Assembly (NCBI RefSeq): GCF_038452265.1
Contig: NZ_CP151843.1
Location: 1,432,079-1,496,078 of the forward strand
Origin: Vibrio diazotrophicus
GTDB lineage: Bacteria; Pseudomonadota; Gammaproteobacteria; Enterobacterales; Vibrionaceae
Length of the DNA: 64,000 nucleotides
Direction: 5' to 3'
Shown here piece by piece: positions 52,134 to 60,213 of the stretch. The position numbers and the translations under genes are program-made. A model generated the notes under the pieces. The model was not told where the DNA came from, searched no databases, and saw only the letters and a list, made by a program, of their open reading frames with translations. Numbering within the stretch: position 1 is the stretch's first letter; the number at the start of each line of letters is the position of its first letter.

Positions 52134-53903
52134 CTAAAACTGATAGATAAGGCCAGTATTTTCTAAAGCTTTGTAGATAAAACGTTGTCGACCAGTAGTG
52201 CTTCCCTTTAAACCACCCATCTCACGCACTTTATGTCTCAAAGTTAACCACTCTTGGCTTCCCCAACGAGTAGACTGAGATTTCAACAATTCAAACTCTC
52301 TGTTCATATCGTCAATTACGTCACCCTTAAACAGGAAAAATCCCATTTCGTTGTTATAAATGAGCGAGCGGAAATCCAAATTTGTTGTGCCGACGAAAGC
52401 GTTATCGTCAGCAATCACAAATTTCGCATGCAGTTTTCCGTAGTGTTTATTGCCACCTAAAGAAACCGCATCATCCTTGCCCAATTGATAAAACATAATG
52501 CGCGGATGGCTGACCAATTTTTCCCATGCTTCTGAATTTACAAATTCCATGTTTTCTTCGTTGTTCGTTAACTCACTATCCAGCCATTGTTCTCGTTGTT
52601 CAGGATCCATCAGCAAAAGAGGGGCGGTATGCATATCGATCACGGCCTGAGTAAAGAAATTATCGCTTGTAAGAACCGAGTTAGTGATAATTTCTATGGT
52701 TCTTTCGGGATCTTTATTTAACCACTCCATCGTGACATTGACGTTCTCATCGATAACCTCTTGATCTTTTAAAAGATCAGACTGAAGGAATAAATAGGGT
52801 GAGACAATACGAACCCTTTTCAGATCGTAATTCTCATAGCCGACACGCCCTAGAATGCCGCTAATAGAGTTTGCGTTTCTCAATTTATTTGTACTGTATT
52901 GGGACACCAAATCGCTGTTAACTAGGTTATCAAGTTCATGAGCCAAACGAGTTCGTGTCTGAGAAAAGCCTTTTTTAGTGTGGTCTTCCGCTCTCTGATA
53001 AGCAGTTTGAAAAGTGGGGCTTTGCTTTAATTTCGACAACATCTTTTGATGTCTTTCCGCGACGGTTTCGTAGTCAAAAACCGCCGTTAGAAATTTGTTT
53101 CCGGGCTTAGAAAACAGAACTGAAAAGTAATATTCAGCCAGCAGTGAGGGTGAAGTCGCGGATGATGAGTCCGCTAAAGGGCGGATAACAATTTCAATAT
53201 CTTTAAATGTCGTAGGGTCAAAACTTCCGCTTTCATCCAAGCCATAATAGTGGGTTGAGATATTACGCCCGCCAGTGATAACAAACGCATCTTCCGGATA
53301 CGCACCATCAACAACTAAAAGCTTGTCGTGTGAACGTCGATTACCGTCTGAAGCAAACTCTGTCAGCGCATTGAAAACAACCGCTTGTACTCGAGCTCGG
53401 TTGTTTGTCATTTCACCTTTAGCATTTCTTACGTAGCCCGCTTTGTGTTCGCATTCTTTTAGACCTTTTAAATCACTATGGACAAAGCTAAAGGAGCCTA
53501 AGCTATCAACCATAATCCGTATATCTACACCTCTTTTAACCGCATTACACAAGGCGCCTAAAACGGCTTCTCCGACAATATCGGGAGAAAAAATGTAGTA
53601 GGTAAGGTCAACTGTATATTTGGCGTTTTCGATAAGATAAATTTTGTCAGCAATACTTTGTACTGCGCTTGTGCTATCGGTTCCTATCACTTTGACCAGT
53701 GCATCCTGAATGGGGAGAGAAGATTCAGAAGCCAGTTTGATATAGTCACGTTTAAGCTCATCTTCTGGACGCCAACGACGCTCCTCCATATGTTGCTGTG
53801 TTCGTGGATCAGTGATGGCACCTTCAGGGAAGTCTGGCGTAGAACTACAACCAAACAATAAGGTCATGAGTAATCCAAAGCTAACGACTTTAGTTCTGTT
53901 CAT
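52134..53903 (-). CDS. Phospholipase-D-family lipoprotein
   Basis: A 589-residue protein with a lipoprotein signal peptide (lipobox LFGC, Cys19). It has two HKD motifs, RRSHDKLLVVDG and GKLHAKFVIADDNAFVGTTN, which form the PLD-superfamily active site. It would be attached to a membrane facing the periplasm and may act as a cardiolipin-synthase-like or phosphodiesterase enzyme on lipids. The architecture resembles bacterial lipoproteins annotated as PLD-family or YmdC-like. GGGAAC lies before the ATG. Confidence 0.87.
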   Translation of the reverse strand: MNRTKVVSFGLLMTLLFGCSSTPDFPEGAITDPRTQQHMEERRWRPEDELKRDYIKLASESSLPIQDALVKVIGTDSTSAVQSIADKIYLIENAKYTVDLTYYIFSPDIVGEAVLGALCNAVKRGVDIRIMVDSLGSFSFVHSDLKGLKECEHKAGYVRNAKGEMTNNRARVQAVVFNALTEFASDGNRRSHDKLLVVDGAYPEDAFVITGGRNISTHYYGLDESGSFDPTTFKDIEIVIRPLADSSSATSPSLLAEYYFSVLFSKPGNKFLTAVFDYETVAERHQKMLSKLKQSPTFQTAYQRAEDHTKKGFSQTRTRLAHELDNLVNSDLVSQYSTNKLRNANSISGILGRVGYENYDLKRVRIVSPYLFLQSDLLKDQEVIDENVNVTMEWLNKDPERTIEIITNSVLTSDNFFTQAVIDMHTAPLLLMDPEQREQWLDSELTNNEENMEFVNSEAWEKLVSHPRIMFYQLGKDDAVSLGGNKHYGKLHAKFVIADDNAFVGTTNLDFRSLIYNNEMGFFLFKGDVIDDMNREFELLKSQSTRWGSQEWLTLRHKVREMGGLKGSTTGRQRFIYKALENTGLIYQF

Positions 53904-53982
53904 TCCGAGTTCCCTTACTCTGATTAATCCTCGTTTTCTTAGGTCATACTTATCAAGGCGATTGGCTTCGTTATAGGTTTGC

Positions 53983-54984
53983 TTAATTTTTAGACTCTAC
54001 AATTTGTCGAGCTGGATTGATGAGTCTCAGTATCAGCGCTCCAATGAAAATGGCGATACTGATGGATACCAGTCGCATAAATCCCGATGTAAAGGAATCG
54101 ATGCCAACATTTTGTACAACCTGATAAGTGATGACGATAAAGTTCATCACCAATAGCTGATAAATGGTTGAATGCGCATCACGGCGATATGCGTAACAAG
54201 CCAGTTGAATACCCAAAAATAACGATACTCCCAATACGACCCACTCCGGCGCACCAAAGCTGCATAAGAACATTGTTGGTAAGGTAAATAAGATCCCTGT
54301 AGCTGTCGTTATCAGTCTCTGATAAACGAAATCTTTGTGATGATTGATTAACGGTAGTTTAAGCATGCTGCTTATCGTTATTGCGATCAGCATGGTTTGT
54401 GAGCCACCAATACCAATAAGAGCGGCAAGAATCAAACACATGGCGGTAGCTTTAAACATGGCTACACTTAGAGGGCTTTCAGTTCCCTTCGCTGGCTCAT
54501 CAGGCTTGATATCTTGTGCGTCCCCCGGAAAAAGAAAGTGGGCAAGGAATGTGACGATGAGCGCGACAACAAATGCTTGGATTAACACCGCAGGTACAGC
54601 ATCGATCGGAAAATGCATCTGCTTGCTTACTACAGTTGCAATGATGAGCACAATCAGCGCCAGATTGGAGACAATATCCTGCGGATTATTGTGACTACGG
54701 TGATAGCTCCAAGTGAGAATACCCCAAAGGAAAAGCGCGTACCCAGTTGGTGTCCCGGCAAACATTTGGGCAAAAAACACCACCATGACACTAATAAGTA
54801 TTAACACCGTAACGAGTTGAAACACCAGACTCATAGGGGGCTTTGAAGGTATTGTCGTTAAAAGTATGACCACGAATACAGGGGCTAGAACCGGCATCGG
54901 GTGCCCTGTGTATTTCAAATAGAAAAGTAACAGAAGCGGTGTAAAGATTATCTTAACGACTGGATTAACGCTGCTATGAAACAT
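53983..54984 (-). CDS. DUF2955-family inner-membrane protein (second copy)
   Basis: A 333-residue membrane protein with two sets of hydrophobic helices around a polar loop (FPGDAQDIKPDEPAKGTE, about 155-175). It is the transport component paired with the HlyD adaptor whose gene it overlaps by 11 nt. The start is ATG 54984 (MFHSSVNP), inside the last codons of the adaptor gene; a GGAC precedes it. It belongs to the same family as the protein at 3623-4666 and shows the same adaptor-first gene order. Confidence 0.8.
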   Translation of the reverse strand: MFHSSVNPVVKIIFTPLLLLFYLKYTGHPMPVLAPVFVVILLTTIPSKPPMSLVFQLVTVLILISVMVVFFAQMFAGTPTGYALFLWGILTWSYHRSHNNPQDIVSNLALIVLIIATVVSKQMHFPIDAVPAVLIQAFVVALIVTFLAHFLFPGDAQDIKPDEPAKGTESPLSVAMFKATAMCLILAALIGIGGSQTMLIAITISSMLKLPLINHHKDFVYQRLITTATGILFTLPTMFLCSFGAPEWVVLGVSLFLGIQLACYAYRRDAHSTIYQLLVMNFIVITYQVVQNVGIDSFTSGFMRLVSISIAIFIGALILRLINPARQIVESKN

Positions 54985-56032
54985 AAGTCCACACACTGAC
55001 CATTCTCATCCACAAACCTGCAAGAAACTCACCGAGTCCACTTTGCTCTGTATAGAAGGCTACGGTTGCTTGCGAGCCATAGCGAATGTTTTCGGGGATT
55101 TCGTCAAACACAATATTAACTGGGTAACGCTGTGCGTTGAGTGATTTGGCATCTGCTTTAATAAAACCCGTTGTCGTATCAACATTATTACTGTCGCCAG
55201 TTCCCCATCCTAAGCTATAAACCTTGCCGTCCAGCACTCGACCGGGCATTGAATCAAGCACTATTTTGACTTGCTGACCGGGTTTTATGAACTCCAATGA
55301 GTTCTCTCTTACCTGAGCTGAGATCCAGATTTCTCTTGGGTCGATAAACGTGAACATCGGTGAGCCAATATTGGCTTGCTGACCAACCGTGAGTTGAACA
55401 TTAGTGACGATGCCATCTGAAGGAGCGATAACCGCTGTTTTCTGTAAGTCGAGTTGTGCCTTCTCTAGCCCAACCATAGCCGCTAGGAGTTGAGGGTTGT
55501 TATTCCCCTTAGGCCCTAGACTTTGCTTGGCTTGTTCTAAGGAAGCTTCAGCAGCATTGAGCGCTGCCTGTGCCCGTGAACGTGCTTCGATAGCATTATC
55601 AAGTTCGGATTTACTTAGAACACCTTTTGATGCAAGTTCAGAAATCCGAGCGGTTTGTTCTCTGGCATTATTTCGCGCGGCAATCGCATCCGTTACTTTT
55701 GCTTGTGCAACTTCAACCGCAGCAGTGCTGGCTCCTATATTCTGACCAGCTAGCTCCAAATTTGCCTGAGCAGAACGAACGGCTAACTCATAGTTTCTTG
55801 GGTCAATTCTAAACAGTACGTCGCCAGCTCTCACTACTTGGTTATCTTTAATTTTCACTTCAATGACATTTCCGGATACCTCCGGAGCAATGCGAACCAA
55901 ATAGGAATGAACCCGAGCGATACTGGTCATCGGTGTGACCCTGTCGGACCACAAACTATACATCCAAGCTATAAGTACTATCGCTATTACATAGAAGCTC
56001 AACTTTCTTGATGACTGTTCCGTTTTTGACAT
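54974..56032 (-). CDS. HlyD/EmrA-family periplasmic adaptor (second copy)
   Basis: A 352-residue adaptor with one N-terminal membrane helix (about 11-28), the lipoyl half IAPEVSGNVIEVKIKDNQVVRAGDVLFRID, an alanine-rich coiled-coil hairpin (about 75-185), the second lipoyl half TAVIAPSDGIVTNVQLTVGQQANIG and a beta-barrel. GAAGG lies before the ATG. No regulator gene sits next to it, unlike the first pair. Confidence 0.87.
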   Translation of the reverse strand: MSKTEQSSRKLSFYVIAIVLIAWMYSLWSDRVTPMTSIARVHSYLVRIAPEVSGNVIEVKIKDNQVVRAGDVLFRIDPRNYELAVRSAQANLELAGQNIGASTAAVEVAQAKVTDAIAARNNAREQTARISELASKGVLSKSELDNAIEARSRAQAALNAAEASLEQAKQSLGPKGNNNPQLLAAMVGLEKAQLDLQKTAVIAPSDGIVTNVQLTVGQQANIGSPMFTFIDPREIWISAQVRENSLEFIKPGQQVKIVLDSMPGRVLDGKVYSLGWGTGDSNNVDTTTGFIKADAKSLNAQRYPVNIVFDEIPENIRYGSQATVAFYTEQSGLGEFLAGLWMRMVSVWTYVS

Positions 56033-56512
56033 GATATACCTTCTTTCAATTCTTCAATTTCATCACTTAAAAGAATGACCAACGCTTGGAAGTGGTGACT
56101 AAAAATGGTTAAAAAATAGGAAAGTGCATTGAATAAGAAGAGTATAGAGGTTTATTTGATGAGTATTTGCTTACTACCTCATATTATTCAACCGGATAAC
56201 TCTGTTATATGAGATATGACTGGTTTAGCTTTAACGTTTGTAATGGCTCTTTGTTTATCTTTTTAAACACTGTTTGATTCAGTATTGATATTAAAAACTC
56301 ATGCTTGAGAACTATTCGGTTTATTGGCATTTACTATTTTAGTAAGCTAGCGGCCAGCTATATCTACTTTAATTATTTCGTCATGCTGTATTTGAGGCTA
56401 ACTGGGTTCAGGTCTGCTTTTGGTGTTAAATCAATCTTGGTAGATAGCATTTTGATTAATTTCTACCTATTGCAAAACGGAATGCAACATAGATGATATT
56501 CATGGCGAACGG
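56033..56512. other. AT-rich intergenic stretch
   Basis: It lies between the divergent HlyD and diguanylate-cyclase genes and must hold both promoters. An open frame at 56305-56496 (63 codons) has no ribosome-binding site and no recognisable motif, so it is not called. No clear repeat is seen. Confidence 0.4.
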
Positions 56513-58066
56513 ATGACTATTCACATACCTACTATTTTTCTAATAATCATTGCAACTGCGGGTACGTTGACGTTATCTGTAGGCTCAGTCACACGGGCAA
56601 AAGAACATAAAGAACTATTATTGTGGACGATAGGTTTAGCACTTCACACTCTGGTTTATGTTTTGTTCTTCTTACGAGGACAAGCTCCTGAGTTTATCTC
56701 TGTTCTTGTTGCTAACACTGCTCTCTCAGCCAGCTATTCTTTTTTTACTGCCGCGATTGGGGAGTTTTTGCATCGCCAAATCTCCAAAGTTGTGTTGGTT
56801 GGCCCCCCTTTAGTTTTAGCGATTATTTTTTCCTTTCTCATGGATGATATTAGCGCTCGAATCATCGTTAGTGGCCTAATTTTCAGTAGTCAGTGTGCTT
56901 GGGTTTTGTCTTTCTTAATGAACCGTAAAAGGGTTGTTAGTGGGCGAGGCAAATATCTCGTGGTGGCTGGCCTTACTGTAATTATTGTTGTGTTATCGGC
57001 GCGTATTCTCAGCGTTATGATCAAGCCAAATGATATCTCTAGTATGTTGCATCAAACACCTATTCAGGTTGCTACATTCTTTGGGGCATTCATGTCATTA
57101 ATCCTTATGTCTAACGGCTTTGTTTTGATGATTAAGGAACGTGCAGATGAACACATCCTGCAGATGGCAATGAAAGACCGGCTGACAGGGGTATGGAATC
57201 GAGTTCGGCTAGAAGAAGAGGCTCCACAGGAGATAGCAAGGCTAGAACGCTATGGGCATCCTACGTCGCTTCTTATGGTAGATTTAGACCATTTTAAACA
57301 AGTCAATGACCAGTATGGGCATGCCACGGGAGACTTGGTGTTGAAAGAGTTTTGCGCTGTAGTTCAGTCTTGTATTCGAACAACGGATATTCTGGCTCGC
57401 TGGGGTGGGGAAGAGTTTGTTGTCCTGTTACCTAACAGCGGGTTTGTTAATGCAGCGCCATTGGCAGAACGAATTAGAGCGGCTGTCGAAAAGCATGAGT
57501 TTCCCTATGGTCTGCGTGTTACAGCGAGTATTGGGCTGGCGATTTGCCAGCCTTCGGATTCTTGGAGTTCATGGTTAGATCGCGCTGATCAAGCGTTATA
57601 TCGCGCAAAATCGACTGGTCGAAATCGTGTTGAAGTAGAGAATGCTCCAACTGAATTCGATACATCCAAAACCAATATTGTGCAGTTAGTGTGGCGACCC
57701 GCTTACGAATCAGGTAATGCAGTGATCGATACTCAGCACAGAGCGTTACTTGAACATTCGAATATTCTATTGCAGGCGATTTTGGACAATAGAGAAAAAT
57801 CAGAGATATCCCAATTAGTGGATTGTCTGATTTCTGATATCGAACAGCATTTCAAGGACGAAGAAGCGATTTTCCAAAAGGCCGGATATTCAGACTGCAA
57901 GCATCACATTGAGCTTCATGAAAAGCTGATAGACAGAGCTAGAAGACTATCAGCCCATTTTCTTAATGGCCAAGTCAGAGACAGTGAACTTCTTCACTTC
58001 ATCATGTATGAAATGGTGACTCAGCACATCCTGATTGAGGATAGAAAGTACTTCTCCATGTTGTAA
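56513..58066 (+). CDS. Membrane diguanylate cyclase with C-terminal hemerythrin domain
   Basis: A 517-residue protein. About seven N-terminal membrane helices (1-215) are followed by a GGDEF domain with an active GGEEF motif and an RTTD inhibitory I-site five residues before it, so it should make cyclic-di-GMP and be product-inhibited. Residues about 400-517 are a bacteriohemerythrin: DTQHRAL, HFKDEE, HIELHEK and HILIED give the expected His/Glu/Asp ligands for a di-iron O2-binding site. Oxygen or redox state would therefore set cyclic-di-GMP output, as described for Bhr-DGC proteins (known in Vibrio with the domain at the other end). Confidence 0.88.
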   Translation: MTIHIPTIFLIIIATAGTLTLSVGSVTRAKEHKELLLWTIGLALHTLVYVLFFLRGQAPEFISVLVANTALSASYSFFTAAIGEFLHRQISKVVLVGPPLVLAIIFSFLMDDISARIIVSGLIFSSQCAWVLSFLMNRKRVVSGRGKYLVVAGLTVIIVVLSARILSVMIKPNDISSMLHQTPIQVATFFGAFMSLILMSNGFVLMIKERADEHILQMAMKDRLTGVWNRVRLEEEAPQEIARLERYGHPTSLLMVDLDHFKQVNDQYGHATGDLVLKEFCAVVQSCIRTTDILARWGGEEFVVLLPNSGFVNAAPLAERIRAAVEKHEFPYGLRVTASIGLAICQPSDSWSSWLDRADQALYRAKSTGRNRVEVENAPTEFDTSKTNIVQLVWRPAYESGNAVIDTQHRALLEHSNILLQAILDNREKSEISQLVDCLISDIEQHFKDEEAIFQKAGYSDCKHHIELHEKLIDRARRLSAHFLNGQVRDSELLHFIMYEMVTQHILIEDRKYFSML

Positions 58067-58101
58067 CTTCGCACATCTACACCGCTACACCTTTACTTCC
58101 G

Positions 58102-58124
58102 AATGGCCCGCATGTTGGGCTATT
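58102..58124 (+). terminator. Hairpin after the cyclase gene
   Basis: AATGGCCC and GGGCTATT pair with one wobble around GCATGTT, 35 nt after the stop. It is followed by TCATCTT, a weak T-tract. Confidence 0.45.
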
Positions 58125-58334
58125 TCATCTTGGTTTATCTTGGGATTAACGAGCATCGAACTGGTGTAAGTGACCGATGAGATAACCTTCCTTCCAGCGC
58201 TTCTCGCCATCTATTTTGCTTAAAGCCCTACATCTTTTGTCAGAAGCCGCTTAAATAAACACGAAATGGTTTTGTCTGATCGCTTGGTGATTTATTGTTC
58301 AATGATTGGAGCGATGACACTAATAGGTATAACT

Positions 58335-58619
58335 ATGTCCGTGTATTCAATTGGTTATGGAACAAAATCGACTGAACAAGCTAAAGCTATTATTGAAGAA
58401 GTATTGAATGGGTCTAAGGCGGTTAAACTCAACGAAGAGTGTTGGTTTTTAGACACCGCGCTTTCCAAAAATGAAGTGATAGATACTTTAAGCTATATCG
58501 CCGAACTTGATGAACCTTTTTGTACCGTTACTCGGTTATGTTTCGGTGATTGGCTGCAAAAAGCCTACACAACCGAAGTGATTACATGGCTGACTCATCC
58601 TGTAAGAAGTTGGTGGTGA
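58335..58619 (+). CDS. Small protein of unknown function
   Basis: 94 residues from ATG 58335 (AGG upstream), beginning MSVYSIGYGTKSTEQAKAII. An in-frame ATG at 58266 would add 23 hydrophobic residues (LVIYCSMIGAMTLIGIT) but has no ribosome-binding site. The protein is soluble-looking and has three cysteines. I do not recognise the family. The neighbouring gene is also unknown; both are AT-rich. Confidence 0.5.
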   Translation: MSVYSIGYGTKSTEQAKAIIEEVLNGSKAVKLNEECWFLDTALSKNEVIDTLSYIAELDEPFCTVTRLCFGDWLQKAYTTEVITWLTHPVRSWW

Positions 58620-58746
58620 ACGTATATGACCAGCTTGTTTTTAACTTTTCAGGGTGCATGAAACCGTCACTCTTTCTCGAACGTTAGGCCGCTGAACAAC
58701 AGGGTGACTTAATGCTCTATCTCTCCGTTTTTATGTTGGTTGTTGT

Positions 58747-59439
58747 ATGGAAAATGACATTCGAAAGTTGATAGAGGAGAGGCTGACTTCAAATAATGTT
58801 GATCTTTCCTGTTTGTTTGATGGTAAAAGTTTTAACCATGAGCGATTGAAACGATTGTTTCCCATGCTGTCCAAGAAGCTTCTTCGCGAATCTGATAAAT
58901 TTGTGAGTACAATGCTGGTGGAAGCACAAGCCAGCGCCTGCCAAAAAATATGTTGTTCAAAAGCGTATAAAAACTTGATCTCTACCACCTCTATATCAGA
59001 TCGATATGAGCAAATAACGCTATCACTACAATGCTCAGAAATGATTCTGGAGCAGTGCCATAAAGTAGTAAAAGACATTCTTCCATCTGAAGCTGAGCTT
59101 CATGAACAAATCGACCCCAGAGGGAAGTTTTTTCTGAAGAGCATCACCATTTCCTATGTGCTTAATTCATTTCTTTATTTATTGCTCGAAAATGACCCTT
59201 ATATAACGGTTACTTGGGGACCTTATATTGGTGTGGATGATTCAGAGATTAAGCATGAATGGTTTGGTAAATCGCTATTTTTGAAGCAAGCGCAATCCGC
59301 TGGCTTTGATGTGGCTAATGGATATGAGTACGGAACATTTGAATGCTACACCAATCAAGTTAATCAAAAGCTAATTAATGAGTTAAAAAATGCGTTGGGC
59401 CGCTCCGTTTTTCAAAAGTTAAAGCGGCGACTGTTTTAA
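58747..59439 (+). CDS. Hypothetical protein, 230 residues
   Basis: I do not recognise this protein. It has no signal peptide. The N-terminal half is charged and helical (FNHERLKRLFPMLSKKLL), the middle holds a hydrophobic stretch (SYVLNSFLYLLLENDPYITV), and the C-terminus is basic. The ribosome-binding site is weak. It stands alone in an AT-rich stretch between two low-confidence regions and is probably recently acquired (inference). Confidence 0.55.
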   Translation: MENDIRKLIEERLTSNNVDLSCLFDGKSFNHERLKRLFPMLSKKLLRESDKFVSTMLVEAQASACQKICCSKAYKNLISTTSISDRYEQITLSLQCSEMILEQCHKVVKDILPSEAELHEQIDPRGKFFLKSITISYVLNSFLYLLLENDPYITVTWGPYIGVDDSEIKHEWFGKSLFLKQAQSAGFDVANGYEYGTFECYTNQVNQKLINELKNALGRSVFQKLKRRLF

Positions 59440-59642
59440 CTCTTCTATCGAACAGGGGTGTTTTTACCAATTTTCAGTGAGTTAACTACATATAATAAAA
59501 GCTCAATAGAAGGTGAGTTTTTGACACACAACACACTGAATGCCCCAAATAGAACCTATTATTTTAGTAACAGTTTACTTTGTAGTGCCTTTGTTGAACT
59601 AAACATTGTTTAGCTTAATAGGGAGCTAAAAGGAGTGTACTC

Positions 59643-60161
59643 ATGCTACCAAGACAAACTCGTTTTGGATTGTTACTCGCTACGCTGATGATTACTGGTT
59701 GTGACATGGCATTTAGTCATATGTATTCTGAGAGTGATAAATCTATTACTTATCCTACCAACGGTGAACAAATCTATTTCACCGGAAGAAACAAAGATGG
59801 CCGCTTACTAACCAATCTTGGTGGCAATATGCACGCGCGGATGCACATAGTCGCCTGTGCTGATTGTCATGGTTTGCAGCGCGAAGGTGGTCTAAGAATG
59901 TACCCAACATTTTGGGTTGTTGCTCCGTCTCTGACGAGTGAAAGCTTGTTTGGTGACCACCATGACGATCATGATGACCATCAGGCTTATACGCGAGAGA
60001 GTCTGAAAAAAGCCATAACTAGCGGGATTGAGCCGTCTGGCGAAGAATTGGATCCAAGGATGCCTCGTTGGGTGATGAGTGAAGTCGACTTGAACGACTT
60101 GGTCGATTATTTAGCTAACGATGAATCTCATCATGAATCCGAAACGGAGCAAGACCACTAA
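59643..60161 (+). CDS. Mono-haem c-type cytochrome lipoprotein with His-rich loop
   Basis: A 172-residue exported protein. The signal peptide ends in a lipobox (LMITGC, Cys20), so it should be anchored to a membrane. The haem motif is CADCH, and a downstream methionine near PRMPRWVM may be the sixth ligand. A histidine/aspartate-rich loop (GDHHDDHDDHQ) could bind metal. The C-terminal region EVDLNDLVDYLAN is the usual last helix of cytochrome c domains. AGGAG precedes the start. No partner oxidoreductase gene is adjacent. Confidence 0.82.
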   Translation: MLPRQTRFGLLLATLMITGCDMAFSHMYSESDKSITYPTNGEQIYFTGRNKDGRLLTNLGGNMHARMHIVACADCHGLQREGGLRMYPTFWVVAPSLTSESLFGDHHDDHDDHQAYTRESLKKAITSGIEPSGEELDPRMPRWVMSEVDLNDLVDYLANDESHHESETEQDH

Positions 60162-60213
60162 AGAATATGGCTTATTACTAGTGTCGCTTTAAGTGCTCTT
60201 GCTGTGACAATCT

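Noticed and set aside
56305..56496. 63-codon open frame
   Set aside because: No ribosome-binding site, no motif, hydrophobic low-complexity translation in an AT-rich gap.
58683..58689. GTTAGGC resembling an integron attC core site
   Set aside because: No matching GCCTAAC partner or paired L boxes within 150 bp; a 7-bp match is expected by chance.
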